Shown piece by piece: positions 1-8,210 of a stretch of DNA of 64,000 bases. Under the pieces are notes generated by a model. It made no database searches. It was not told where the DNA came from and saw nothing but the letters and a program-made list of their open reading frames with translations. The DNA comes from Peteryoungia algae (GTDB lineage: Bacteria > Pseudomonadota > Alphaproteobacteria > Rhizobiales > Rhizobiaceae). Position 1 is the stretch's first letter, and each line of letters begins with the position of its first letter. Location of the stretch: NCBI RefSeq assembly GCF_030369675.1, contig NZ_CP128477.1, positions 310,001-374,000 of the forward strand, in the 5' to 3' direction. A program made the position numbers and the translations under genes.

Positions 1-588
1 GATCCCGTGACGCAAGCCATCCCGGTCGTGCCGGCCGTGCACTACCATATGGGCGGCGTGCTCGTGGATGCCGATGGCCGGACCTCGCTCGACGGGCTCT
101 GGGCCGCAGGCGAAGTCACCTCCAGCGGCGTGCACGGTGCCAACCGGCTCGCCTCCAACTCGCTTCTCGAAGCCGTGGTCTTTGCCGGGCGGATCGCGGA
201 TTCGATCAAGGGCATGATGCCGGAATCCGCCCTTTACGAATGGGGGCGGACGGCCGGCGAAAACGACGATCTCGTCACCGTGGAGGATAGTCCCGAACTG
301 TCGGCGCTGCGCGGCCTGATGAGCGCGCATGCCGGCGTGATCCGCGACGAGGCTAGCCTCAAGCTTCTGATCCAGGAACTGGTCGGGCTCGAGCGCAAGC
401 GCCCGCGTGTGCGCTTCTCCAACATCACGGCGACCGCCAAGCTGATCGCTGTCGGCGCCTATCTTCGCACAGAAAGTCGCGGTGCCCATATGCGCGCCGA
501 TCATCCGCAGCCGCAAGAGGCGCTGCGCCACCGTACCTATCTGACGCTCAAGGATGCAACCCGCATCGCCGCCGAACTGGCCGGCTGA
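1..588 (+). CDS. nadB: L-aspartate oxidase, C-terminal part (5' end outside the window)
   Basis: NadB oxidises L-aspartate to iminoaspartate with FAD, the first step of de novo NAD synthesis, in the cytoplasm. The open frame enters from base 1 without a start, so 195 C-terminal residues are visible. Visible residues 14-19 (HYHMGG) and 37-57 ([20 protein letters not shown] followed by E) match the flavin-binding and substrate region of the fumarate reductase/aspartate oxidase flavoproteins. The remainder is the helical C-terminal domain. nadC follows after 13 bases, as in a nadABC operon; nadA should lie upstream, outside the window. Assignment is firm because of the motif plus nadC. Confidence 0.95.
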   Translation, partial: DPVTQAIPVVPAVHYHMGGVLVDADGRTSLDGLWAAGEVTSSGVHGANRLASNSLLEAVVFAGRIADSIKGMMPESALYEWGRTAGENDDLVTVEDSPELSALRGLMSAHAGVIRDEASLKLLIQELVGLERKRPRVRFSNITATAKLIAVGAYLRTESRGAHMRADHPQPQEALRHRTYLTLKDATRIAAELAG

Positions 589-601
589 GGAGAATACGCT
601 G

Positions 602-1507
602 ATGACCAGAAGCCTTCGCCCGCAATTGTCGCCGCTGATGATCGAGGATCTCGTCCGCAACGCCTTGCTGGAGGATCTTGGCCGCGCCGGCGACATCACT
701 ACCTATGCCACGATCGGTCCGGAAAAGACGGCGACCGCCGAACTGAACAGCCGTGAACACGGTACCGTGGCGGGACTACCACTCGCTGAGGCCGCCTTCC
801 GCCTGATCGATCCATCCGTCCGATTCGAGGCGCTGGTTGCCGATGGTGACACGGTTGCTCCAGGCGAAGCGATCGCCCGTGTCTCTGGCAATGCCCGTTC
901 GCTGCTGTCGGCAGAACGCGTTGCCCTGAACTTTCTGATGCATCTCTCGGGTGTTGCCAGCTACACGGCGCGTTTCGCCGCCGAGATCGCCCATGCGACT
1001 GCGCGCGTCACCTGCACCCGCAAGACCCTGCCGGGGCTGCGGGCGGTCGAGAAATATGCGGTGCGTCTGGGCGGTGGCTCCAACCACCGGTTCGGTCTGG
1101 ACGACGCGATCCTCATCAAGGACAACCACATCGCGGTATCCGGCGGTGTGGCCTCCGCGATAGAGGCGGCCCGCGCTTATGCGGGCCATCTCGTGAAGAT
1201 CGAAGTGGAGGTCGATGGCCTCGACCAGATGCGTGAGGCGCTGACGGCACGCCCAGATGTGATCCTGCTCGACAATATGGGCCCTGACCTGCTGCGCAGC
1301 GCGGTTGCAATCAACCGGGAACATCATGGTCTGGCCGTCGAAACCTATCCTTCGGATGTCCGTCGCGTGGTGCTGGAAGCCTCGGGCAACGTCAACATCG
1401 AGACCATCCGGGCGATCGCCGAAACCGGCGTGGACTACATCTCGACGTCGAAGATAACCATGGCGGCCCCGACCCTGGACATCGGTCTCGACATAGTGAT
1501 TGCATAA
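602..1507 (+). CDS. nadC: Nicotinate-nucleotide diphosphorylase (carboxylating) / quinolinate phosphoribosyltransferase
   Basis: NadC converts quinolinate and PRPP to nicotinate mononucleotide, CO2 and PPi, the third step of de novo NAD synthesis. The 301 residues are normal length. Residues 139-147 (TRKTLPGLR), 157-163 (GGGSNHR) and 173-176 (KDNH) are the signature phosphoribosyl- and quinolinate-binding segments. I chose the ATG at 602 rather than an in-frame ATG at 554 inside nadB, because GAGGAGA lies just upstream of 602. It is co-transcribed with nadB. The pathway regulator nadQ lies 1.5 kb downstream on the other strand. Confidence 0.97.
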   Translation: MTRSLRPQLSPLMIEDLVRNALLEDLGRAGDITTYATIGPEKTATAELNSREHGTVAGLPLAEAAFRLIDPSVRFEALVADGDTVAPGEAIARVSGNARSLLSAERVALNFLMHLSGVASYTARFAAEIAHATARVTCTRKTLPGLRAVEKYAVRLGGGSNHRFGLDDAILIKDNHIAVSGGVASAIEAARAYAGHLVKIEVEVDGLDQMREALTARPDVILLDNMGPDLLRSAVAINREHHGLAVETYPSDVRRVVLEASGNVNIETIRAIAETGVDYISTSKITMAAPTLDIGLDIVIA

Positions 1508-1745
1508 GTCGGCCAAAATTTGCACCGAGTTTTGCATCGCAGCAAATCCATACTCCTGCAACGTTCCGGAAAACCGAGTTAAGTCAATAGCTTGGTCTTC
1601 TATGAGCGGAAGCTTCGCTACTTTTCACCCGTGATTCCTGGTTTTTGACCATGAAAATCGAATCTCATACCCCGGTAACCAAGGTTTCGGACGGGTAAAT
1701 CGGATGCGGAATCTGGGCATTGATAGGTAAAGCGTGGGGGTTTGC

Positions 1746-2042
1746 ATGCCGACGATGACTTTGTCGCCTGATAGCGCTAACGATGAAATGACTTCGATCG
1801 TGAATGCTTCCAAAATGGGGGCCCATGCTGTGGTCGACCTTGCCGAATGCGAGGTGGATCTTTCCCGTCAGCCTGGGATACCGTCGAGCATGCTTGACCG
1901 GCCCTATGCGACACCAAACGCGGAAACCGGCTCTACGATGACGCCAGACGAAACGGTCTGCGTCCTTGAAGTTCTCGCTGAGATGCAGCGCATCATAGAC
2001 AGGCATCTGGAAAAGACCGAACAGGCGCAGCCGAAGCGCTGA
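1746..2042 (+). CDS. Hypothetical protein, 98 aa
   Basis: I do not recognise a family. The frame encodes a small, acidic, soluble-looking protein with no signal peptide or membrane segment. Its C-terminal third (about residues 65-92: TPDETVCVLEVLAEMQRIID then a charged tail) is predicted amphipathic helix. The ATG at 1746 is preceded by a GGGGG run at 5-base spacing; an ATG at 1755 is an alternative. It stands alone between nadC and the convergent mscS. The opposite strand has competing but less gene-like frames. It may be a lineage-specific small gene; confidence that it is translated is moderate. Confidence 0.5.
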   Translation: MPTMTLSPDSANDEMTSIVNASKMGAHAVVDLAECEVDLSRQPGIPSSMLDRPYATPNAETGSTMTPDETVCVLEVLAEMQRIIDRHLEKTEQAQPKR

Positions 2043-2100
2043 GCCTGTCGTCTTGATCCTCGACAAGATCCTGAGCCAAGGCTGTGGCGGCAGACCTGGT

Positions 2101-2991
2101 TCAGGTTTCCTTCGCCCGGGCGTCGACGAAGCGTTCGGGCAGGGCGACCACTTGCGGCGTGCCGTGATAAGTCACCTGCGGGAACGGGATGGAAATCCCG
2201 TTCTCGTCGAAGGACTTCTTTACATTCTTGATCATCTCGCGTGACGTCGGCCAGTAATCCGGGGCCGCAGTCCAGTACCACAGAGTGATCACAACCGCGC
2301 TGTCCCCCAGCTGATCGACATGGGTGGAGATTGCCGGAGTCTCGAGGACACGCGAATCGGCCTCGGCATGATCGCGCATGATCTTTTCGGCCAGGTCGAT
2401 ATCGTCCTCATAGCCGATTCCGACCTTCAGTTCGAAACGGCGTGTCGGCAGCCGGCTGAAATTGGTGATCGGCACATTCCAGAGCGTCGAGTTCGGCGCC
2501 AGCCGGTAGAGGCCGTCTGGTGTCTTGAGCTCGGTAGCGAAGAGGCCGATCTCGACGATAATGCCCGAAATGGAGCCCGTATCGATATACTCCCCGACCC
2601 GGAACGGGCGAAGAACGAGCAGCATGATGCCGGCAGCGATGTTCTGCAGGGTTCCCTGCAGTGCGAGGCCGATCGCGAGGCCCGCAGCACCAAGGGCCGC
2701 GATGATCGAGGCAGTCTGCACGCCGAACTGGCCGAGCACGGTGACGAAGACGAGAATGAGCGCGCCGTAGCGCACGACGGTGGCAAAGAAGCGCGCAAGC
2801 GTTTCGTCGAAGCCGCGGATCTTGCTCAGGCCCGCATGGGTCCAACGGCTGAGCAGAGCTGCCAGCCACCAGCCGACGAGAAGAAGAAAGAACGCCCCGA
2901 CAATGGAGAAGGAATACTGGACGGCGAGCTGACTCGCTTGGGCCAATGCTGCCTGTGTCGCGAGGATTGCGTCATTCGTCTCGAATTCCAT
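2101..2991 (-). CDS. Small-conductance mechanosensitive channel, MscS family
   Basis: Inner-membrane channel expected to open under membrane tension and release solutes on hypo-osmotic shock. The N-terminal half holds three hydrophobic segments. The third, pore-lining one is Gly/Ala-rich (AALGAAGLAIGLALQGTLQN), the hallmark of MscS TM3. It is followed by the beta domain (FRVGEYIDTG, then APNSTLWNVPITNFS) and an alpha/beta cytoplasmic domain. I placed the start at 2991, where GGAG lies 9 bases upstream; an ATG at 3006 and a TTG at 3024 are alternatives. It follows nadQ by about 60 bases and is probably the last gene of the leftward ygfZ operon. Confidence 0.93.
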   Translation of the reverse strand: MEFETNDAILATQAALAQASQLAVQYSFSIVGAFFLLLVGWWLAALLSRWTHAGLSKIRGFDETLARFFATVVRYGALILVFVTVLGQFGVQTASIIAALGAAGLAIGLALQGTLQNIAAGIMLLVLRPFRVGEYIDTGSISGIIVEIGLFATELKTPDGLYRLAPNSTLWNVPITNFSRLPTRRFELKVGIGYEDDIDLAEKIMRDHAEADSRVLETPAISTHVDQLGDSAVVITLWYWTAAPDYWPTSREMIKNVKKSFDENGISIPFPQVTYHGTPQVVALPERFVDARAKET

Positions 2992-3052
2992 GCCGTCATG
3001 CTCCATGTCTGTTGGCCGTCCCAAGGGCTAGATGGGGCAGGACGGCACGAGG

Positions 3053-4015
3053 TCAACCACTGCTTCGCCCGCCAACCTTGAGGCCGGGTGCCGGGCGTTC
3101 TTCGAGAACCTTGCGGCGAAACCGGAAAAGGGCCGCCGGACGCCCGCCCGTCGCTGACAAGGTCGAGCCGGTCGGCTCGACGAGCTCGGCACCTTCAACG
3201 AGCCGTCGAAAATTCTGCTTGTGCACATGCCGTCCGGCGATCGCCTCGACCGTCCCTTGCAGATCGGTCAGCGTGAACTCCGGCGGCATCAGCTCGAAGA
3301 TCACGGGGCGATACTTGATCTTGCTGCGAAGCCGCGCAAGCGCAGTGGCCGCAATACGCCGATGGTCGTGCCGCATCGGTCGCCCGAGAAGCGTTGAGGT
3401 TCGCCGGATTTGCGCGCGCCCGTCCAGCACAGCTTCCTCCACCAGACCGGCTTCATAGAGAAGTTCGTAGCGCTCAAGCACGCGCTCCTCGTCGAAGGGG
3501 AAATCGTCGAGACCGAAGGCCAGTTTCAGACGCGAGCGGCGCGAAACGGCGGCGGGTGCCTCTTCGGCCCAGGCCCTGAGCGCCGGGAGCATGGCCCCGT
3601 CGAGCAGCGCCGGGCGCCCCTGTCGCCAGTCTTCCCAGGGCAGATAACCGTACCAGTCCCGCCACCGCGCGCCGGAGAGCTCCAGCCGCGCATCGCGGTC
3701 GCTGTCCAGCCGGGTCAGAGCGAGATAGCCGACCGAGACGACATGCGGCCCCTGATCGCCGGGCATTTTGTGGCGGCCACGATCGCCGAAAGTGTAGAGC
3801 TGCTCGATGTAGCCGAGTTCCAGCGCCGTCTGGGCCTCGACCGTGTGGCGGAGCGACATTTCCATCGTCCGGTGCCTGTTCGGATCGAAGGGGCCGAAGG
3901 GCAGGGCGTCGAGCGCATCGCCATCCTCGCCGACGACGAGAAGGCGCGGCGTGCGGGAATTGATCGCGACGATCGCCGCATTGAGGCCGATTTCGATCTC
4001 CGCCGGTGTCGTCAT
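3053..4015 (-). CDS. nadQ: NAD biosynthesis regulator NadQ (COG4111, Nudix-related domain plus winged helix)
   Basis: A 320-residue predicted repressor of the nadABC operon. Residues about 10-150 form a Nudix-like fold without a recognisable catalytic Nudix box, consistent with a ligand sensor rather than an enzyme. Residues about 235-305 (YRPVIFELMPPEFTLTDLQ ... KQNFRRLVE) are a winged helix very like the DNA-binding domain of NrtR regulators. In alphaproteobacteria COG4111 proteins have been assigned as NadQ, controlling NAD synthesis; location next to nadBC supports this. Start at 4015 overlaps the stop of the upstream phosphatase gene by 4 bases. The operator would be upstream of nadA, outside the window. 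Confidence 0.85.
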   Translation of the reverse strand: MTTPAEIEIGLNAAIVAINSRTPRLLVVGEDGDALDALPFGPFDPNRHRTMEMSLRHTVEAQTALELGYIEQLYTFGDRGRHKMPGDQGPHVVSVGYLALTRLDSDRDARLELSGARWRDWYGYLPWEDWRQGRPALLDGAMLPALRAWAEEAPAAVSRRSRLKLAFGLDDFPFDEERVLERYELLYEAGLVEEAVLDGRAQIRRTSTLLGRPMRHDHRRIAATALARLRSKIKYRPVIFELMPPEFTLTDLQGTVEAIAGRHVHKQNFRRLVEGAELVEPTGSTLSATGGRPAALFRFRRKVLEERPAPGLKVGGRSSG

Positions 4016-4548
4016 GGCATGCTCGGCTCGCCTAGGGACAGCGGCAGCGCAAACGGCGTGTTGCCATCGGCATCGGCGCCGCGTCCGAGCGCCTTGACGG
4101 CTTTTGCGAGCCGTCCACCGCGCTGAAGCATTTCGTCGCCGATCTCGACAAGCCGCATATTCGGCGTGGCAAAGGGCGAGGCCGCACGCAGCCGCCGTGC
4201 CAATGCATCGTCGTCGTCGTCGGGTGCGACGGCAAGGCTGGCGATCATCGCGGCTGCCGGCGAGCGTGAAACGCCCATCCAGCAATGCACGACGAGCGGC
4301 AAGGCCTGGTCCCAGTCTCTGGCGAATGCGATGATCTCGGCCACATGCACTTCCTGTGGCGCGATCAGATCGCCCGTGCCGGCAAAACTGATATCGTTCA
4401 TCGTGAGTTTCAGGTGCCGCTCCGCCTGGATGACCGCCGGCCGGTGGAAATCCTGATTGGCGGCGAGCAGGCTGATCATCTCGCGCGCCTTGTGACGGAC
4501 GGCCATTTCCGCAATGCGGGCGAGCGGCGAAACAACGATCAGGCTCAT
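4012..4548 (-). CDS. Tyrosine/dual-specificity-type protein phosphatase
   Basis: A 178-residue cysteine-dependent phosphatase. Residues 88-96 (HCWMGVSRS) are the P-loop HCX5RS, with catalytic Cys89 and phosphate-binding Arg95. The upstream part fits the small PTP fold; a general-acid Asp is not assigned with confidence. There is a run of five Asp near residue 109. No signal peptide, so cytoplasmic. The gene is translationally coupled on both sides by 4-base ATGA overlaps: with the HD-domain gene upstream and nadQ downstream. The natural substrate is unknown; position suggests a phosphorylated nucleotide-pathway protein or small molecule, but that is inference only. Confidence 0.85.
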   Translation of the reverse strand: MSLIVVSPLARIAEMAVRHKAREMISLLAANQDFHRPAVIQAERHLKLTMNDISFAGTGDLIAPQEVHVAEIIAFARDWDQALPLVVHCWMGVSRSPAAAMIASLAVAPDDDDDALARRLRAASPFATPNMRLVEIGDEMLQRGGRLAKAVKALGRGADADGNTPFALPLSLGEPSMP

Positions 4549-5174
4549 GCGCGTGCCCAGGTCGAGGATTGTCTGGCAGCCTCGATTTCCTCGAAGCGCT
4601 CCAGGAATTTTGCCTGTGCCTGATAGGCGGGTAGCGGCTCGATCAGGATCGTGTCGCGGGTGAAGCCCTTGGGCTGCCCGAAGAACTTGCGGGCTTCCAC
4701 CTCCGCAAATCCGGCAAGCACCGTCGCCTCGAAATAGGCGGCGATCATGTCGGCCTTCTTGATCAGATCCTTGAGGGCCGCCTTCGGATGTGCCGGCAGG
4801 CCGAAGCGCAGATGCACGGCCGCTTCCAGCCGCTTCTCCACCACCTTGTAGCCTCCGCCCACCACGGCCTTGAACGGTGAAATCATGTCCCCGATCACAT
4901 ATTCCGGGGCATCATGCAGAAGCGCGACCATCAGGTCGTCCGATGTGGCCTTCGGGTTGCAGCGGCGAAATATGTCCTCGACGATCAGGCTGTGCTGGGC
5001 GACCGAGAAGGCGTGGTCGCCGGAGGTCTGGCCGTTCCAGCGCGCCACACGGGCAAGGCCGTGCGCGATGTCGGTGATCTCCACGTCGAGCGGCGAGGGA
5101 TCGAGCAGGTCGAGCCGACGGCCGGAAAGCATGCGCTGCCAGGCGCGGGCGGACAGGGGAGCCGGAGCACCCAT
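4545..5174 (-). CDS. HD-domain phosphohydrolase, YfbR-like 5'-nucleotidase family
   Basis: A 209-residue metal-dependent phosphohydrolase resembling YfbR-type 5'-deoxynucleotidases, which dephosphorylate (deoxy)nucleoside monophosphates. Metal-binding HD residues are visible: His61 in QHS, the doublet His87-Asp88 in LLHDAPEY, and Asp147 in the KKADMIAAYFEA segment. ISPFK (98-102) is also typical of the family. A longer in-frame extension upstream lies entirely inside ygfZ and has a low-complexity frame-shadow look, so I start at ATG 5174, one base after the ygfZ stop. It overlaps the phosphatase start by 4 bases. Confidence 0.87.
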   Translation of the reverse strand: MGAPAPLSARAWQRMLSGRRLDLLDPSPLDVEITDIAHGLARVARWNGQTSGDHAFSVAQHSLIVEDIFRRCNPKATSDDLMVALLHDAPEYVIGDMISPFKAVVGGGYKVVEKRLEAAVHLRFGLPAHPKAALKDLIKKADMIAAYFEATVLAGFAEVEARKFFGQPKGFTRDTILIEPLPAYQAQAKFLERFEEIEAARQSSTWARA

Positions 5175-5175
5175 G

Positions 5176-6027
5176 TCACGCCTCCTCCGAGGCAGACGGG
5201 AAGCTGAGCCCGCTCCAGCCGGGAAGGGCAAGGGTGACGGGCACCTCTCCGGCAAGGATCGCTTCACCCGCGTTGATGGCTTCGCCGGCCTTGTCGATCC
5301 GCACGATCGCCAGCCCGCGTGAGCCCGCGACGGTGCCGAGCGCGCCGATCTGCTTGCCGCCGATCGTGATGTCCGTCCCGCTTGCAGGCAGGGCCGTCTC
5401 GGCCGAGACAATGACCACGCGGCGACGTGCGGTCGCGCGATGCTGCATGCGCGAGACAACCTCCTGACCGACATAGCAACCCTTGCGGAACGAGACGCCG
5501 CCCGACTTGTCGAACAGGATGTCATGCGGGAATGCATCCTGCAGCGCGTAGTCGAAGCCCGATTCGGGCACGCCGTGGAGAACGCGCAGCGCGTCATATC
5601 CCTCCCGGTCACCGGCGTCGTCGACATGCCCCAGCTGACGGCGCACTTCGGTTCCGGCAAGCGCGAATCGCTGATCGGCCAAACCGCCGCCCGTGCCGCC
5701 CGCGCCGCCCCAGCTGACGGTCGCACCTGTTTCCACCTGCGTTTCGATCGTCACCGGCGCGCGCAGCTTGTACATCGTCATCCGCCTGACAAAGGCGTCC
5801 GTCTGGTCGCGCCGGATGTCGATCAGGAAGCTGTCCCCGTCGCGTGAAATCAGGAAGTCGAAGAAGATCTTGCCCTGCGGCGTCAGCAAAGCGCCCGGCC
5901 GCAGCTCGTCAACCGCCAGTGCGCCAAGATCGGTGGTGATGAGGTTTTGCAGAAAATGCTCCGCATCCGGACCGGCAATTTTCACGAAGGCACGATCGGG
6001 CAGGAAGGCTGAAGGCATGAGGGTCAC
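5176..6027 (-). CDS. ygfZ: Folate-binding protein YgfZ (IBA57/GcvT-like)
   Basis: A 283-residue member of the GcvT-like folate-binding family, whose members help assemble or repair certain Fe-S enzymes. The diagnostic motif KGCYVGQE, at residues 182-189 and followed by VVSRMQHR, contains the conserved Cys184. The N-terminal segment (AGPDAEHFLQNLITTDL, 18-34) and QGK at 51-53 match the folate-binding domain. It heads a leftward run with the HD hydrolase, phosphatase, nadQ and mscS, separated from the next gene by one base. The first Met (6027) and Met4 are both plausible starts. Confidence 0.93.
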   Translation of the reverse strand: MTLMPSAFLPDRAFVKIAGPDAEHFLQNLITTDLGALAVDELRPGALLTPQGKIFFDFLISRDGDSFLIDIRRDQTDAFVRRMTMYKLRAPVTIETQVETGATVSWGGAGGTGGGLADQRFALAGTEVRRQLGHVDDAGDREGYDALRVLHGVPESGFDYALQDAFPHDILFDKSGGVSFRKGCYVGQEVVSRMQHRATARRRVVIVSAETALPASGTDITIGGKQIGALGTVAGSRGLAIVRIDKAGEAINAGEAILAGEVPVTLALPGWSGLSFPSASEEA

Positions 6028-6113
6028 CGGGCTGTTGCTCTGCGGACTGAGTTAGGCGCTGCAAGTCTAGACGACAAGCAGTGCTCATCACAGCCCACAG
6101 TTTGCGCCGTCGC

Positions 6114-6854
6114 TCAGTCGCCGACGGTGATGAACTTCCATCGACCGTCTGGAGTGATCCCGACGCGAAAGAAGTTGTAATTGCCATATTCCTGCATCTC
6201 GGCAACGTCGCCTGCTGTGACGATGCGGAGCAGCTCGACCTTTTCCCGCGGCGTGAGCAGACCAAGCGACTTGCCGGCGAAATAGGGCCAGACATAGGTC
6301 TCTTCCGCAGAGCCCGGGTCGAGATGCACGAAGCCGGTCGTGAGGATATCGAGCAGGATCGCGAGGATTTCCATACCCTCGCTGTCGCCCGAAACCGCCT
6401 TGAGAGCATCGACCGGATCCTGATCGGGATCTTGCAGCGGGACGCTCGTCTGGTCCGGTCCCGGATTCATCAACGGCTTCAGCTTCGAAATGTCACCGGT
6501 CTTCGCCGCCTCGATGATCAGTTCGCGCATCCGTCGCACGGGCTCCGGCGCCTTCTCGATGTCGTAGATGACCTCGACCGGCGGTGTCTCCGGCTCGACG
6601 CTTTCGACCTCTTCTGGATCCGAACGCTTGATCAGCGGATCCGGATCCGGGATGACGGGAAGACTATCCTCGATTACATCCTGCTCGTGACCGGGCAGGG
6701 GGGCAACTGTGTCCGATGGCGTGTCGCCGGATGGCGGAGTGATGTCCCTGATATCGGAGAGCGCAACGGCTGGCAGCGCCAGCGCGGTGGAGGCGAGCAT
6801 GAGCGTCAACGCGCCCGTCAAGCGAAAGAGCCTGACCCGCGACGAGATCATCAT
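6114..6854 (-). CDS. Secreted or periplasmic hypothetical protein, 246 aa
   Basis: I do not recognise a named family. Starting at the ATG pair at 6854, the protein has a clear signal peptide (basic RVRLFR, then a hydrophobic LTGALTLMLASTALALPAVA). A Pro/Asp/Glu-rich linker of about 70 residues follows, then a folded C-terminal part of about 130 residues ending PDGRWKFITVGD. The acidic linker and the compact C-terminal domain suggest a periplasmic binding or scaffold role, but nothing catalytic is visible. It lies 19 bases after a small conserved-looking gene on the same strand and 86 bases before ygfZ. Confidence 0.8.
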   Translation of the reverse strand: MMISSRVRLFRLTGALTLMLASTALALPAVALSDIRDITPPSGDTPSDTVAPLPGHEQDVIEDSLPVIPDPDPLIKRSDPEEVESVEPETPPVEVIYDIEKAPEPVRRMRELIIEAAKTGDISKLKPLMNPGPDQTSVPLQDPDQDPVDALKAVSGDSEGMEILAILLDILTTGFVHLDPGSAEETYVWPYFAGKSLGLLTPREKVELLRIVTAGDVAEMQEYGNYNFFRVGITPDGRWKFITVGD

Positions 6855-6873
6855 TCTGTCCCTCGATTGCTGA

Positions 6874-7131
6874 TTATTGAAGCTGGCGTTCTGGCGAGAA
6901 CTCACCGGCGAGCAGCCGGGCCTTGAGAGCATCGAGAATGGCTTCCGCGCCGTGTTCGCCATGGATGCGGATCGTTTCGCGCATGGCGAGCGCAAAGGCT
7001 GCGTCCGCAATGATTTCCGGCTCGATTCCGTCAGCCATGCCGTCCGCCCAGGCTTCGTTCTGGTATTCCAGCGCAGCCTGCATCTTTTCGTGCACGATCA
7101 TGTCGTCGATTTCGTTGCGGCGCGGTTCCAT
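6874..7131 (-). CDS. Small hypothetical protein, 85 aa
   Basis: A small, acidic, soluble protein beginning MEPRRNEIDDMIVHEKMQ. It is predicted mostly helical and has no signal peptide. I chose ATG 7131 because GAGGA sits 6 bases upstream; an ATG at 7137 and a GTG at 7149 are possible but poorly spaced. It is 19 bases upstream of the secreted protein and probably forms a two-gene operon with it. Function unknown. The absence of low-complexity repeats and the good ribosome-binding site favour a real gene. Confidence 0.7.
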   Translation of the reverse strand: MEPRRNEIDDMIVHEKMQAALEYQNEAWADGMADGIEPEIIADAAFALAMRETIRIHGEHGAEAILDALKARLLAGEFSPERQLQ

Positions 7132-7225
7132 GGGCATTCCTCGAAGCACTTACTCAGTCCTTAACGACCCTATCAGCCTTTTGCCAAAACGACACGGGGG
7201 CAGACCAAAAGAGGTGAATTATTCG

Positions 7226-7654
7226 TTAATTTCCGAAGCGTGCGGTAATTTCTGTGGCAAGTGTTGCCCCTTCGTTACGGTAATTCTGCTCTGCACGAAC
7301 AGCCGCCGCCGTGCAAGAGGTGTAGACGGAGGCGAAGGATCGATAACCGCGATTATAGGCCGCCGTCAGCCGCGCGCGCCGTGTCGGCTCCGCCTTCGTC
7401 TCGGCATCGAGCAGGGATTGCAGCGACTGTCGCCATTCCGGTTCGCCGTCGGCCTTGCAGAGATTGCGCAGGTAATGCACCGCACCGATGATTTCCGAAA
7501 GCCGTGCCAGGCGGTCGTCATAAGGAGTCGACTTCGCCGCTTCGGCCGGCGGCGGAACGATGATCACGCTGCCTTCCTGGGCGATCGATTGCCCGGCGAA
7601 CATGACGAGCAGGAGAAGGGCTGCGGCCCGAAGGTTGGATCTCGTCTGGGTCAC
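7226..7654 (-). CDS. Secreted hypothetical protein, TIGR02301 family
   Basis: A 142-residue protein with a signal peptide (NLRAAALLLLVMFAGQSIAQ). The mature part carries the segment ARLSEIIGAVHYLRNLC, then EWRQSLQSLLDAE and RRARLTAAYNRGYRSFASVY. This is the pattern of the TIGR02301 family, found in alphaproteobacteria and of unknown function. The start is a GTG at 7654 overlapping the NUDIX stop by 4 bases (GTGA), so the two are translationally coupled. Longer readings of this frame run through the NUDIX gene and are rejected. Two cysteines in the mature part could form a periplasmic disulfide. Confidence 0.85.
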   Translation of the reverse strand: MTQTRSNLRAAALLLLVMFAGQSIAQEGSVIIVPPPAEAAKSTPYDDRLARLSEIIGAVHYLRNLCKADGEPEWRQSLQSLLDAETKAEPTRRARLTAAYNRGYRSFASVYTSCTAAAVRAEQNYRNEGATLATEITARFGN

Positions 7655-8076
7655 GCCGTGCTCCCTGCGCGAAGGCTCGGCGCCAGCCGGACGATGCAGT
7701 CGCGTACGCTCTCCGGAATGGGAAGATCGAGGATCTCCTGCGGCAGAAACCACTCGGCCTCCAGCGCATCGCTCTGGGCCTGCGCTTGTTGTTGGTCGTC
7801 CGCATCCACTTGGAAAACAGAGAGCATGAAATGGCTGCCGGAGACCCCGGTCTCGGGCTGGAGCTCCACGATCTCGAACAAGCGTGGGTTGCGACCGATA
7901 AGCCCCGTTTCCTCGAAGAGTTCGCGCAGGGCGGTCTCAGCCGGTGTCTCGCCGGGTTCGGCCCGACCTCCGGGAAAGGCATAGAGGTCGGCGGCAGGCG
8001 GATTGCCGCGCCGCACGAGGAGAAAGCGCCCGGCCCGTTCGACGATGGCGGAAGAGGCGAGGCGGGGCATGCTCAT
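7651..8076 (-). CDS. NUDIX hydrolase
   Basis: A 141-residue MutT-like hydrolase of nucleoside-diphosphate-linked substrates. The full Nudix box GX5EX7REUXEEXGU is present: it opens with GGRAEPGE, the REL motif falls about two thirds along, and it closes with EETGLI. The RRGNPPAADLYAFPGG lead-in is typical of ADP-ribose or NADH pyrophosphatase-type members. I start at ATG 8076; MPRL at 8070 is an alternative. Divergent from the SRAP gene and coupled to the TIGR02301 gene downstream. The exact substrate cannot be read from sequence; a NAD-related one would fit the neighbourhood but is speculative. Confidence 0.92.
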   Translation of the reverse strand: MSMPRLASSAIVERAGRFLLVRRGNPPAADLYAFPGGRAEPGETPAETALRELFEETGLIGRNPRLFEIVELQPETGVSGSHFMLSVFQVDADDQQQAQAQSDALEAEWFLPQEILDLPIPESVRDCIVRLAPSLRAGSTA

Positions 8077-8210
8077 CAAACAAGAACTCCGGTCGAAAGC
8101 GAAACTGCGCCGCGCGAAGCAGTGCAGTGTGATTATCGCGGGCTTTGGGCCCCCCTGCAAGCACGGCGTCGCGCCTTGACCCAGGTCGATGCGACTGCCA
8201 TCTAATCCAC

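Noticed and set aside
1508..1550. Possible third copy of the stem-loop repeat after nadC (CAAAA ... GTTTTGC)
   Set aside because: It shares only the inner CAAAA/TTTTG pairing and part of the loop. The GTCCGGA segment is missing, so similarity may be chance.
3053..4285. Longer version of nadQ starting at 4285
   Set aside because: The extra 90 residues are read from inside the phosphatase gene, are Arg/Cys-rich and lack a ribosome-binding site; the 4015 start gives the usual ATGA overlap.
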